This document shows, in pieces, positions 1 through 8,090 of a DNA stretch of 64,000 nt (positions within the stretch are counted from its first letter, which is position 1; each line of letters starts with the position of its first letter). The stretch spans positions 58,993 through 122,992 of the forward strand of contig JAPOUM010000021.1 of assembly GCA_026708645.1 (NCBI GenBank), in the 5' to 3' direction. Both the position numbers and the translations under genes were made by a program. The notes beneath the pieces were generated by a model that saw only the letters and a list, made by a program, of their open reading frames with translations, was not told where the DNA came from and searched no databases. Source of the DNA: Acidimicrobiaceae bacterium. GTDB taxonomy: Bacteria; Actinomycetota; Acidimicrobiia; Acidimicrobiales; Aldehydirespiratoraceae.

Positions 1-148
1 CGGCGAAGCCGGTCCAGATTGAGCCCAGGCCCAGCAGGTCGAGCGTGCTCGACTCTTCGAGAGCGCGCAGCAGTTCCGCCACCCGCTCGCTGGCGGCGGC
101 GTCGAAATCGAGCCAGCCGAGCGACGACGCCGGCGCGTAATCGTCCAT
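1..148 (-). CDS. DUF6361-like protein, N-terminal fragment
   Basis: The first 49 codons of a reverse-strand gene that runs off the left edge. The translation starts MDDYAPASSLGWLDFD, continues with an acidic helix and ends in LGLGSIWTGFAG. This resembles the N-terminus of the DUF6361 family (S-S-[LI]-[GA]-W-[LI]-D-F, then a short helix and LG[IL]GSI). The ATG at 148 is the only plausible start, because the upstream ATG at 157 is followed at once by TGA. DUF6361 proteins have no established function and often sit in accessory DNA. The assignment rests on a short stretch recalled from family knowledge. Confidence 0.5.
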   Translation of the reverse strand, partial: MDDYAPASSLGWLDFDAAASERVAELLRALEESSTLDLLGLGSIWTGFA

Positions 149-194
149 TCGTCACATTCAAGCACTGACAAGCCGCCGATGCCGCGGCGCGGAG

Positions 195-1016
195 TCAGCG
201 CGCGAAGAACAGCTGGAACTCCATGATGCCGTGATCCTCGACTGACACGACTATCGGAGCGGTGGGGGCGGTGACGCCGTAGTCGCTGAAGACGACCTCG
301 CTTCTTCCCACAGCGAGCAGCCGGTCGCCCAGCAGCTGCGCTTCGAGGCTGAACGAGACGCGGTTGGTGACGCCCTTGATGGTCAAGTCGCCCTCGGCGA
401 CCCCGCTGAAAGCTTCGCCGTCGGCCAGACCCGGAGGCAAACCCAGAGGCGCAGCCAGAACGAATGTGGCCGTGGGAAAATCACTGGTGTTGAGAGCTTC
501 GTAGATCCTGCCGTCGCGGAAGCTGTTGTCGGTGCGCAAAGTGGACATCATCACCGTGACCTCCGCGGCGAGCAGTTCGGTGTCGCTCAACTCGACAGTG
601 CCGGACACGTCGGCGGTGCGTCCCGCTGCGGTGAAGTCGCCGATGGTGCTGAGGACCTCGTCCACCCGGAAACCGGCGAAGCTGACCGTCGGCTGATCCT
701 GCAAGTCGCCGGGGTCGTCTGATGCTTGCAGCTGCCATGTCCCGGCCAGCCCGCCGTCGCTTGAGGCGCTTGATGCCGCCTGGTCGGTGGCGCCGGATTC
801 CGCGCCGCCCGTCGGGCCTGATTGAGCCGCGGCAGTCCCGTCGCCGCCTGCTTGAGGCGGCGCGGTCGTCGCGCCGGCGAGTCGCTCGACCGTGGCGCTC
901 AGATCGACCGCGTCGGGTGCGTCGTCACGGGTCAGCACATACCACGCCACAACCGCGGCGCCCACCACGACAGCGGCGACGACACCTGCGACGAGGAGTT
1001 TCAGCAGTCGTCTCAT
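195..1016 (-). CDS. YceI-like domain protein, membrane-anchored
   Basis: A 273-residue protein with a basic N-terminus and one hydrophobic segment (about residues 6-27), then a low-complexity Ala/Gly/Ser/Thr linker to about residue 90. The rest looks like the YceI lipocalin-like fold, which binds isoprenoids or other amphiphiles: a GTWQL start, a RVDE strand, DNSFRDGRI, and the terminal DHGIMEFQL. It is probably exported and tethered through its uncleaved signal. Its ATG overlaps the hemL stop by ATGA, so it is the last gene of the haem operon and is probably translationally coupled. The ligand is unknown; a link to haem or quinone metabolism is suggested only by position. Confidence 0.8.
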   Translation of the reverse strand: MRRLLKLLVAGVVAAVVVGAAVVAWYVLTRDDAPDAVDLSATVERLAGATTAPPQAGGDGTAAAQSGPTGGAESGATDQAASSASSDGGLAGTWQLQASDDPGDLQDQPTVSFAGFRVDEVLSTIGDFTAAGRTADVSGTVELSDTELLAAEVTVMMSTLRTDNSFRDGRIYEALNTSDFPTATFVLAAPLGLPPGLADGEAFSGVAEGDLTIKGVTNRVSFSLEAQLLGDRLLAVGRSEVVFSDYGVTAPTAPIVVSVEDHGIMEFQLFFAR

Positions 1017-2380
1017 CTGTCGGCGGCCATCTCGCGGGCGGTCTCCGCGGCGGCTTCCACGGTGGCTTCGATCTCGCTGTCGTCGTGTGCCAGCGACACG
1101 AAGATCGCTTCGTAAGCTCCCGGCGCGAAGGCGATCCCGCGGCGCAGCATCCCGTGGAAGAACTTGCGGTAGAGGCCGTTGTCGGCCGCGGCGGAGGCCG
1201 TGTCGAAGTCATGCGGAGCGCTCTCGGTGAAGAAAAGTCCCAGCAAAGTGCCCACACGAGGCACCACGGCAGGGACCCCGGCCGCGGCGAAGGCCTGCGT
1301 CAGGCCTTGTTGGAGCGACTCGACAGCGGATTCGAGCCGCCGGTAGGCGTCGTCGTCGAGCAACTCCAGCACGGCGAGCCCCGCCGCGGTGGCCAGAGGA
1401 TTCCCCGAGAGCGTGCCCGCCTGATACACGCCCCCGAGCGGCGCCAGTGCCGACATGATCTCCGTCGAAGCGCCGAAGGCGCCCACCGGCAGACCCCCGC
1501 CTATGACCTTGCCGAAGCACCAGACGTCGGGCTTCACCCCGAACCATTGCGCGGCGCCTCCCCGGCACAGACGGAACCCGGTGATCACCTCATCGAACAG
1601 CAGCATGGCGCCGACCTCGTCGCAGGCGTCGCGCAAACCCTGCAAGAAACCCGGCTCGGGGGCTACTAGGCCCATGTTGGCGGCCACCGGTTCCACGCAC
1701 ACCACAGCCACCGACTCATCGAGTCGCGGTATCACGTTGTAAGGCGCGACGACAGTGTCTGCCACAGCTCCGTCGGTCACTCCTTCGCTGCCTGCCAGTC
1801 CCTGCTGGGCCACCCCGGAGCCTCCGGCGACCAGCAGAGAGTCGCTGTGGCCGTGATAGCAGCCCGCGAATTTCACGATTTTGTCGCGGCCTGTGACGCC
1901 CCGCGCCAGGCGCACCGCCGACATCGCCGCCTCGGTGCCGCTGCTGGTGAGCCGGAGCATCTCCAGACCGTCGATGCGGGCGCGGACCTCTTCGGCGAGC
2001 AGCACCTCGCCTCGGGTGGGCGCCCCGTAGCTGGTGCCCCGCTCGGCTGCCTGCTGCACGGCACGCACCACCGCAGGGTGGGCATGGCCGGCGATCTGCG
2101 GGCCGTAGCTCTGCACATAGTCGATGTAGCGCCGGCCGTCGGCGTCATAAACGAAGGCGCCCTCGGCCTTGTCCACGAAATAGGGCGTGCCGCCCACCGA
2201 GCGGAAAGCGCGCACCGGAGAGTTCACCCCGCCGGGGATGACCTTGACAGCCCGCTCGAACAGAGTCTCGCTGGCGCCGCCGGGGCTCACAGGCGCCGCG
2301 CCCGTGCCGGTCGGGGCCGCCTCTTCCGGCTGCGACGCCGAGGACGACGAGAGCGACGTCGGCGCGAGCGGGGCTGTCAT
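1013..2380 (-). CDS. hemL: glutamate-1-semialdehyde 2,1-aminomutase
   Basis: 455 residues. A PLP enzyme that converts glutamate-1-semialdehyde to 5-aminolevulinate, the second step of the C5 haem pathway. After a Ser/Ala-rich extension of about 35 residues comes the family start LFERAVKVIPGGVNSPVRAF. Further family signatures are SSGTEAAMSAVRLARG, CYHGHSDSLL, LLFDEVITGFR (cofactor Asp) and FGKVIGGGLPVGAFG (PLP lysine). The reading frame stays open upstream to 2998, but that stretch is antisense-frame shadow of hemB. The ATG at 2380 overlaps the hemB stop by ATGA, which fixes the start and indicates translational coupling. It acts in the cytoplasm with hemA. Confidence 0.96.
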   Translation of the reverse strand: MTAPLAPTSLSSSSASQPEEAAPTGTGAAPVSPGGASETLFERAVKVIPGGVNSPVRAFRSVGGTPYFVDKAEGAFVYDADGRRYIDYVQSYGPQIAGHAHPAVVRAVQQAAERGTSYGAPTRGEVLLAEEVRARIDGLEMLRLTSSGTEAAMSAVRLARGVTGRDKIVKFAGCYHGHSDSLLVAGGSGVAQQGLAGSEGVTDGAVADTVVAPYNVIPRLDESVAVVCVEPVAANMGLVAPEPGFLQGLRDACDEVGAMLLFDEVITGFRLCRGGAAQWFGVKPDVWCFGKVIGGGLPVGAFGASTEIMSALAPLGGVYQAGTLSGNPLATAAGLAVLELLDDDAYRRLESAVESLQQGLTQAFAAAGVPAVVPRVGTLLGLFFTESAPHDFDTASAAADNGLYRKFFHGMLRRGIAFAPGAYEAIFVSLAHDDSEIEATVEAAAETAREMAADR

Positions 2381-3357
2381 TGCATGGCCTCGGCCAGTCG
2401 CCGGGCGAAGTACGTGAGCACTAGATCGGCGCCGGCGCGCCGGACAGCCAGCACATGCTCGTGGGCCACCGCGTCCAGGTCGAGCCAGCCCCGCTCGGCC
2501 GCGGCGCACACCATCGAGTACTCGCCCGAGACGTGGTAGGCGGCCAAAGGAACGTCGCATAGCGGACGCGCCGCAGCGATCACGTCCAAAAACGACACGG
2601 CCGGCTTCACCATCACCATGTCGGCGCCTTCGGCCAAGTCGAGTCGGATCTCCGCCAGCGCCTCGCGTCTGCCGGACACGTCCTGCTGATAGGTGCGCCG
2701 GTCGCCGCCGCCGGCGATGGACACATCCACAGCGTCGCGGAAAGGCCCGTAGAGCGCCGTGGCGTATTTGGCCGCGTAAGCCAGGATCGCCGTCTGGGTG
2801 AAGCTCGAAGAGTCCAAGGCTTGGCGTATGGCTGCGACTTGGCCGTCCATCATCCCCGACGGGGCCACGATGTCCGCTCCTGCGCCGGCCTGCGCCACGG
2901 CGATGCGCGCGTAAACCTCCAAGGTGGCGTCGTTGTCGACGCGGCCGTGGCCGTCGATCACGCCGCAATGGCCGTGATCGGTGTATTCGTCCATGCACAG
3001 ATCCGCTATCAGCACGATGTCGTCGCCCAAGTCGTCGCGCAGGTCCGCCAACGCCAGCTGCACGATTCCCTCGGGATGCCAGGCTTGCGAACCGATCGAG
3101 TCCTTGTGCTGCGGCACCCCGAACAGCACCACCGCACCGATCCCCGAAGCGTGCAGTTCGGCTGCCTCGGCTCGCAAAGACCGGCGTGTGTGCTGAAACT
3201 GTCCGGGCATCGAGACGATCGGCTGAGGCTCGTCGATCCCCTCACGCACGAAAAGCGGCGCGATCAGGTCGCTCGGATGCAGCCGATGCTCGGCCAGCAG
3301 ACGTCGCAGTGCCGGGGTGCGGCGCAGTCGCCGCATGCGCCGCTGCGGAAAAGTCAC
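2377..3357 (-). CDS. hemB: delta-aminolevulinic acid dehydratase (porphobilinogen synthase)
   Basis: 326 residues, normal for the family. It condenses two 5-aminolevulinate molecules into porphobilinogen. Visible signatures are LIAPLFVREG near the N-terminus, the metal-site segment ADLCMDEYTDHGHCG, and the two catalytic lysine regions AYAAKYATALYGPFRDA and DMVMVKPA. In the metal-site segment only two of the three cysteines of the zinc-type enzyme are kept, because Asp replaces the middle one, so a Mg2+-type enzyme is likely. The gene ends in ATGA, shared with the hemL start. About 205 bp separate it from hemD upstream; that gap holds only short TTTCTCAG-like repeats. Confidence 0.97.
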   Translation of the reverse strand: MTFPQRRMRRLRRTPALRRLLAEHRLHPSDLIAPLFVREGIDEPQPIVSMPGQFQHTRRSLRAEAAELHASGIGAVVLFGVPQHKDSIGSQAWHPEGIVQLALADLRDDLGDDIVLIADLCMDEYTDHGHCGVIDGHGRVDNDATLEVYARIAVAQAGAGADIVAPSGMMDGQVAAIRQALDSSSFTQTAILAYAAKYATALYGPFRDAVDVSIAGGGDRRTYQQDVSGRREALAEIRLDLAEGADMVMVKPAVSFLDVIAAARPLCDVPLAAYHVSGEYSMVCAAAERGWLDLDAVAHEHVLAVRRAGADLVLTYFARRLAEAMQ

Positions 3358-3562
3358 CTTTCGAGACTATCCAGCGTCACCTACCGGCAGGTCGCGACAG
3401 GTTTGCGAACGCTACTGCTGCGGCGCCGCCACGGACGCCGACGAGGAGCGTCTGCGACCGGCAGGCAGTGACAGGATTTCGACAGGTTCGCGGCTAGGGG
3501 CGCGACAGCTCGGCCTCGCAGCCGTTCGGCTTTCTCAGTTTCGCTCAGTTTCTCAGTCGTTC

Positions 3563-4435
3563 TCAGCCGGCTGGAGGGGAAGAATCGTCGGCTGCGGCCG
3601 ACTCGCGGACATGCGCCGCAAGCGCTGTCACCAGTCCCGCGACGGTGTGCTCGACGGCTTCTACCGTGACTGCTAGGCCCAGCTCCGCAGCGGTGGCTGA
3701 TGTGGCCGGCCCGATCGAAGCCACAAGCGGCGGCACCGCAGCGAGGCCGGCCTCGGCCACGAGGCGGCTGACGGTCGAGGAAGAAGTGAACGCCACGGCA
3801 TCGCAGGCGGCCACGGCGCGCCGCTGCTCTGCGGCCAGACTCACCGCCAGGTTCCGATAGGCGGCGACGTCGAGCACCTCCCATCCGAGTGACCGCAGAT
3901 GATCGGGCAGCAGAGCGCGCGCCACCGCGGCGCGTGCCAGCACCACCAGCCCCCCGCGCCGGCTGTCAGGGGCCGGGAATTCTTCCGCCAGACCTTCGGC
4001 GATGGACTCAGCGGGCACCAGATCCACTTTGATCCCCAGCTGCTCGGCCCGCTTGGCGGTGCCCGGCCCTACAGCGGCCACCATGACTCCCGCCGCCAAC
4101 GGCGCGTGAGCGGCGGCTCGCTCTGCGCCGTTTGGGCTGGTCACGACCAGCCAGTCGCCCCGGTCGAGTCGAGCCATCGCAATCTGCAACGCCGACCCGC
4201 CGTCGTCGGGGTCGCAGATTGCGATCACCGGGGCCTGCACGACCCGTCCTCCGAGCGCCTCGAGGCCCTCGACGAGGCTGCGGGCTTGTTCGACAGGGCG
4301 GCAGACCACTATCCGCAAACCTGTCAATGGGGCGGCATCCTCGCTGTCGGGTTCATGTCCAGGTCGTCGCGGCCGTTCGCACCCGCACGAACCTGTCAAT
4401 GCGACGGCATCTTCGCTGTCAGGGCTTTCGGTCAT
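3563..4435 (-). CDS. hemD: uroporphyrinogen-III synthase
   Basis: 290 residues. It cyclises and inverts ring D of hydroxymethylbilane to give uroporphyrinogen III. The family fold begins around residue 39 (LRIVVCRPVEQARSLVEGLE). Typical features follow: DWLVVTSPNGAERA, VGPGTAKRAEQLG, VLARAAVARALLPDHLRSLGWEV, and AFTSSSTVSRL near the C-terminus. The first 38 residues contain an in-frame 24-residue partial duplication (PDSEDA...LTG twice), so a later start cannot be excluded. The ATG overlaps the hemC stop by ATGA. HemD sequences diverge strongly, but operon position and motifs agree. Confidence 0.9.
   Translation of the reverse strand: MTESPDSEDAVALTGSCGCERPRRPGHEPDSEDAAPLTGLRIVVCRPVEQARSLVEGLEALGGRVVQAPVIAICDPDDGGSALQIAMARLDRGDWLVVTSPNGAERAAAHAPLAAGVMVAAVGPGTAKRAEQLGIKVDLVPAESIAEGLAEEFPAPDSRRGGLVVLARAAVARALLPDHLRSLGWEVLDVAAYRNLAVSLAAEQRRAVAACDAVAFTSSSTVSRLVAEAGLAAVPPLVASIGPATSATAAELGLAVTVEAVEHTVAGLVTALAAHVRESAAADDSSPPAG
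4318..4424. repeat. 72-bp-period partial tandem duplication in hemD
   Basis: Two copies of a 34 bp segment (4318-4351 and 4390-4423) differ at a few bases and are 72 bp apart, exactly 24 codons. They produce the repeated peptide PDSEDA-x-x-LTG at the HemD N-terminus. Confidence 0.85.
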
Positions 4436-5331
4436 CGGGCTTCAAGCAGCGCCCGGCCGCCGCGGTCGTCAAGCAGGCGTCTCGCTGTCAGGCGCCCCAG
4501 TGCCGCGGGATCGGGGCCTCGCTGCGTTTCGCGTAGCAGCGTGCTCCCGTCAAGTGATGTCAAAATGGCGCTCAGCTCCAAGTGCTGGCCGCTGACGCAG
4601 GCGTGAGCACCGGCCGGCACGGTGCAGTCGCCGCCCAACTCCGCCAAGAAGGCTCGTTCCGCGTCGACAGCGCGCCTGCTGGGTTCGTGCTGCACAGCTC
4701 GCAGCGCCTCGGCCAGCCGATGGTCATCAGCCCGGCACTCCACCGCGATGGCGCCCTGCCCGACCTGAGGCACGAATTCGTCTTCGGCGAGCACATGAAG
4801 GTCGTAGCGGTCGATGCTCAAGCGTTGCAACGCCACGGCAGCCACAACAATGGCGTCGAAGTCTCCGGCTTTGTCCAACCGGGTGGCGATGTTGCCGCGC
4901 AACTCCGCGAAACACAGATCCGGACGCATCCAGGCCAGCTGCGCTCGGCGCCGCACTGATCCGGTGCCCACCGTGGCGCCGTGGCGCAGATCAGCGAGAC
5001 GGCAACCCACCAGCGCGTCCCGAGGGTCGCCGCGTTCGGGCACAGCAGCCATGATCAGACCCTCGGGAGTGACCGCGGGCAGGTCTTTGGCCGAATGCAC
5101 CGCCAGATCGGCTCTGCCGCTGAGAACGGCGTCCTGCACTTCTTTGACGAAGACGCCTTTGCCGCCCATTTCGTGGATCGGCGTGCTGCTGCGGCGGTCC
5201 CCGCTGGTTGACACGATCAGAGGCTCGATCCGCAAACCGACCGCATCGGCTGCCAGTCCGGTCACGATGCCGGTCTGTCGAAGCGCCAGCGGGCTGCCGC
5301 GAGTAGCGGCCTTGAGCGTCGGCGGACTCAT
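4432..5331 (-). CDS. hemC: hydroxymethylbilane synthase (porphobilinogen deaminase)
   Basis: 299 residues from the chosen ATG. It polymerises four porphobilinogens on a dipyrromethane cofactor. Signatures are LKAATRGSPLALRQT at the start, STSGDRRSSTPI, GKGVFVKEVQDAVL, AVHSAKDLP, GTGSVRRRAQL and LRGNIATRLDK. The cofactor-attachment cysteine is in LGGDCTVPAGAHA; the usual motif is GGCQVPIG, so one residue is inserted or shifted there. A GTG at 5376 would add 15 residues that do not resemble the family, so 5331 is preferred. It overlaps hemD by ATGA and lies about 190 bp downstream of hemA. Confidence 0.95.
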   Translation of the reverse strand: MSPPTLKAATRGSPLALRQTGIVTGLAADAVGLRIEPLIVSTSGDRRSSTPIHEMGGKGVFVKEVQDAVLSGRADLAVHSAKDLPAVTPEGLIMAAVPERGDPRDALVGCRLADLRHGATVGTGSVRRRAQLAWMRPDLCFAELRGNIATRLDKAGDFDAIVVAAVALQRLSIDRYDLHVLAEDEFVPQVGQGAIAVECRADDHRLAEALRAVQHEPSRRAVDAERAFLAELGGDCTVPAGAHACVSGQHLELSAILTSLDGSTLLRETQRGPDPAALGRLTARRLLDDRGGRALLEAR

Positions 5332-5517
5332 CTCTGCGGTCGGGTCGAAGCACCGGACGCAGGCCGTGCCCCGCACGCTTTCAGAGCCGGAGCGTCCAGC
5401 CGGGCGCCTGTCACGCCGCCAGCAGTGTCGCTCTCGTCGCTGATGGCTGTCGCCGACTCCAGAGGCGACGGCCCCGACGCGACGCGGCGAACTCTCATCT
5501 GCTGCGCGCCGAGCGCT

Positions 5518-6777
5518 CTACAGATCGAAAAGGTCGCGCAGCGCCTCGGCCAGACGGTCGCCGCGAGCGTGTCCTGCGGCGTCTTTCAGTCGGACCGTCG
5601 GCTCGTGGAGCAGCTTGTTGACGACCCCGCGCACAAGCGACTCGACCGCTTCGCGCTGCTGCGGAGAGAGATCGCCCAACCGCGCCTCGTGACGTGACAG
5701 TTCTGTGCTGCCGACTCTCTCGGCGCGTGATCGCAGCGCCGCTATCAGGGGAGCGATCTCACGAGCCGAAGCTTCAAGCTGATATCGCTGCATCGCCTCT
5801 TCGATGATCTCTCGAGCCGAGTCGATCGACCGGTCCCGCCCGGCACGCTGCCCAGCCACGAAGCCGCTCAGGTCGTCCATGTTGAGCAGGGTCACCCCTG
5901 CGAGGTCGCCCACGGAGCTGTCCACATCGCGGGGCACGGCAACATCGATTATCAACAGTTCGGCGCCGTCGCGCCGGGCCATGACTTCGGACACATGACC
6001 GTGCTCGAGCACTATCTCAGTGGCGCCGGTGGTGGTGATCACCAAGTCGGCCGACAGCAAAGCCTCGCCGAGGTCGCTCAGCGCCAGCGCCCGGCCTCCG
6101 CAGAGCTGCGCGGCGGCCTCGGCTCTCTGAGCAGTGCGACCGATCACGGCGACGTCTGTCGCGGCGCTGTCGGCCAGCGACTTGAGAGTGCTCGAAGCGA
6201 CCTCCCCTGCGCCCACCACCAGCACCCGCCGTCCGGCCAAACCGTCGAAATGCTCGGCGGCCAAAGCCACCGCGGCGTGTGAGAACGAGGCGACGCCGCG
6301 CGAGATGCCGGTGCGGCTGCGAACTTTCTTGCCTGTCTCCACCGCCAGGCGGAACAGCGGCTCCAGAACGGCGCCGACCGTGCCTTCGCTGCGGGCGGTC
6401 TGCCAGGAGTTGCGGATCTGGCCCAGGATCTCGTGTTCGCCGGTCACCACCGAATCGAGCCCGGCGGCCACGTTGAACAAGTGCCGCACCGCTTCGCTGT
6501 CGTGATAGGCGTAAAGCTCGTCGCTCACCGTTTCGGGCGCCAGCCCCGAATGGCGGGCCAGCAGTTCACGGATCTCGCCGTAGCCGCCGTGGAAGCGTTC
6601 GGCGTAGGCGTAGACCTCGACGCGGTTGCACGTCGACACGAGCACTGCTTCGCTGAGATGGTCCGCCGCTGAAAGCTCGTGCAAGGCTTTGGGCAAGTCC
6701 TCGGGCGCGACCGTCATCCGCTCGAGCAGGTCGAGCGGCGTGGAACGGTGATTGCAGCCCACAACCACAAGTGACAT
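5518..6777 (-). CDS. hemA: glutamyl-tRNA reductase
   Basis: 419 residues. It reduces Glu-tRNA(Glu) to glutamate-1-semialdehyde with NADPH, the committed step of the C5 pathway. Signatures are VVGCNHRSTPLDLLERM at the start, the nucleophile segment VSTCNRVEVYAY, LFNVAAGLDSVVTGEHEILGQI, GRRVLVVGAGEVA (Rossmann fold), and the C-terminal dimerisation helix ending in ALRDLFDL. It is the first gene of the reverse-strand haem operon. The ATG lies 8 nt after a TAACAT box and no Shine-Dalgarno sequence is visible, so its mRNA may be leaderless. Confidence 0.97.
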   Translation of the reverse strand: MSLVVVGCNHRSTPLDLLERMTVAPEDLPKALHELSAADHLSEAVLVSTCNRVEVYAYAERFHGGYGEIRELLARHSGLAPETVSDELYAYHDSEAVRHLFNVAAGLDSVVTGEHEILGQIRNSWQTARSEGTVGAVLEPLFRLAVETGKKVRSRTGISRGVASFSHAAVALAAEHFDGLAGRRVLVVGAGEVASSTLKSLADSAATDVAVIGRTAQRAEAAAQLCGGRALALSDLGEALLSADLVITTTGATEIVLEHGHVSEVMARRDGAELLIIDVAVPRDVDSSVGDLAGVTLLNMDDLSGFVAGQRAGRDRSIDSAREIIEEAMQRYQLEASAREIAPLIAALRSRAERVGSTELSRHEARLGDLSPQQREAVESLVRGVVNKLLHEPTVRLKDAAGHARGDRLAEALRDLFDL

Positions 6778-6785
6778 CGGTCCGA

Positions 6786-6791
6786 ATGTTA
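6786..6791 (-). promoter_or_regulatory. predicted -10 box of the hemA operon
   Basis: On the reverse strand TAACAT ends 8 nt before the hemA ATG. A TANNNT hexamer at this distance is repeated at several other genes here. An 18 bp element GCCGAGCAAATAGGTGAG (forward strand 6803-6820) covers the expected -35 region and recurs with one mismatch at 6953-6970. No clear -35 hexamer is seen. Confidence 0.5.
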
Positions 6792-6984
6792 TCGCCCCAT
6801 CCGCCGAGCAAATAGGTGAGCCGACAACGCCCGTGCGGGGCCGCGGCCGGCGCCGGCGTGGCCCGGCAGCGCAGCGAAATCCAGCGGGAATGACACGGTC
6901 GCCAAGCGACGGACCCTTGCCTGTTAGTGCGTTCTCTCAGAGGCCGAGCAAAGCCGAGCAAATTGGTGAGAAAGGTTGGTGCTG

Positions 6985-7074
6985 TCAGCGAGCCAGCCAG
7001 AAGAGTTGCAGGAATCCGGCTGCGACGATGACGGCGAGCAGCAACACGATGGCGATGGTGGTCCCTGGTCTCAT
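6985..7074 (-). CDS. 29-residue single-pass membrane peptide
   Basis: A very small gene whose ATG overlaps the stop codon of the upstream SAM hydroxide adenosyltransferase gene by ATGA. The product starts MRPGTTIAIVLLLAV, continues as one hydrophobic helix and ends QLFWLAR, so it is a 29-residue membrane-spanning peptide with charged ends. No family is recognised. The coupling, the clean hydrophobic profile and the immediate stop make it a reasonable real gene, possibly a membrane partner or regulator, but no function can be given. It could also be a chance frame. Confidence 0.5.
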   Translation of the reverse strand: MRPGTTIAIVLLLAVIVAAGFLQLFWLAR

Positions 7075-8090
7075 TGCTTCGCTCCTTTGGGTTGCTGATC
7101 CGGTTGTGTTTGTTCGCGCGGCTGCCCGGCACCGGTTCGCTGTCGCAGCTGAACCGGGATCGGCTGAGTGGAATTGTCGCGGTCTGCGGGCGTGAGCCGC
7201 ACTTCGTCGCCCTCATGCAGCCCCAGTTCGGCGGCCGCGGATCGCTGCGGCAGCGTCAGCGACACCAGTCCGCTCGAGTCGATGACCAGGCCGACCCGGC
7301 CCGGCGCCACGTCGGCGTAGGCCTGTGCGGGTTGCACCGTGTGCGATTCGTCGCCGAGCAGCACTCGCAGTGCGGGATCACCGCCGCCGGCCGCGATCTC
7401 GTCGACTTCGCTCATCGCGACATTGAGCTGGCAGTTCCCGAAATGGTCCACCCACAGCACCTCCGCCACCAGATCTGCGCCCTCGCGCTGGCTCACCGGC
7501 AGCATCCCGGGAGTCAGAGCGGCGGGATCGATCGGCGCGCCGAGCGCTTCCAGCGGCACCCCGCAGCAGAGATGAGCCGCGGCCGGGGCGAACACGTCGC
7601 GCCCGTCGAAGGTGGCGCCCAGGTCTGCCTGCGGCATGAGGCGATATTGCTCGGAGGTCAGTTCCACCGCCCGCCCGGCGCCTCCCACCAGCGCCACCGC
7701 AGGCGCCAGCAGTCCGTTGTCGGGCCCGACCAGCACCGAAGCGCCTCCGCCGACTTCGACGGCCACGGCCCGACGCGTGGTGCCCACCCCGGGATCGACC
7801 ACTGCGAGCACCACGCCCGGCAGCAGATATTGGGCGGCTCGCGCCAAGGCCAGACCCCCGGCTCGGACGTCGTGGCGGGCGATGCCGTGGGTCACGTCCA
7901 CCACCCGCACGTCGGGAGCGATGGCGGCGATCACAGAGTGGACCACGCCCACGAACTCGTCGTCATGGCCGTAGTCGGACAAAAAAGAGACAGTGCCGTA
8001 GCCGGTTGCGCCGTTCGCCCGCCGAACGCTTGCCTGCTGGCTGGCTGTCTGCCCGTCGGCTGTCTGCGAGTCGGCTGAGGGGTCCGTCAC
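7071..8090 (-). CDS. S-adenosyl-L-methionine hydrolase (SAM hydroxide adenosyltransferase, DUF62)
   Basis: 339 residues. This family is related to fluorinase and chlorinase and hydrolyses SAM to adenosine and methionine using hydroxide. The core begins near residue 33 with FLSDYGHDDEFVGVVHSV. Further signatures are VVDVTHGIARHDVRAG, AVVDPGVGTTRRAVAVE, VGPDNGLL and LWVDHFGNCQLNV, and a beta-barrel C-terminal domain follows. A Gln-rich tail closes the protein. It starts with GTG overlapping the proC stop (GTGA) and ends overlapping a 29-residue membrane peptide gene, so the three form one coupled unit. A true halogenase is less likely, because hydrolases are far commoner. Confidence 0.85.
   Translation of the reverse strand: MTDPSADSQTADGQTASQQASVRRANGATGYGTVSFLSDYGHDDEFVGVVHSVIAAIAPDVRVVDVTHGIARHDVRAGGLALARAAQYLLPGVVLAVVDPGVGTTRRAVAVEVGGGASVLVGPDNGLLAPAVALVGGAGRAVELTSEQYRLMPQADLGATFDGRDVFAPAAAHLCCGVPLEALGAPIDPAALTPGMLPVSQREGADLVAEVLWVDHFGNCQLNVAMSEVDEIAAGGGDPALRVLLGDESHTVQPAQAYADVAPGRVGLVIDSSGLVSLTLPQRSAAAELGLHEGDEVRLTPADRDNSTQPIPVQLRQRTGAGQPREQTQPDQQPKGAKQ

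Noticed and set aside
2381..2998. Upstream extension of the hemL frame to 2998
   Set aside because: It lies wholly inside hemB on the same strand in another frame, is Arg-rich shadow sequence, and the ATGA overlap at 2377-2380 gives a clear hemL start.
7071..8090. Fluorinase or chlorinase function
   Set aside because: No halogenase-specific neighbours or recognised loop; the SAM hydrolase is the far commoner member of the family.
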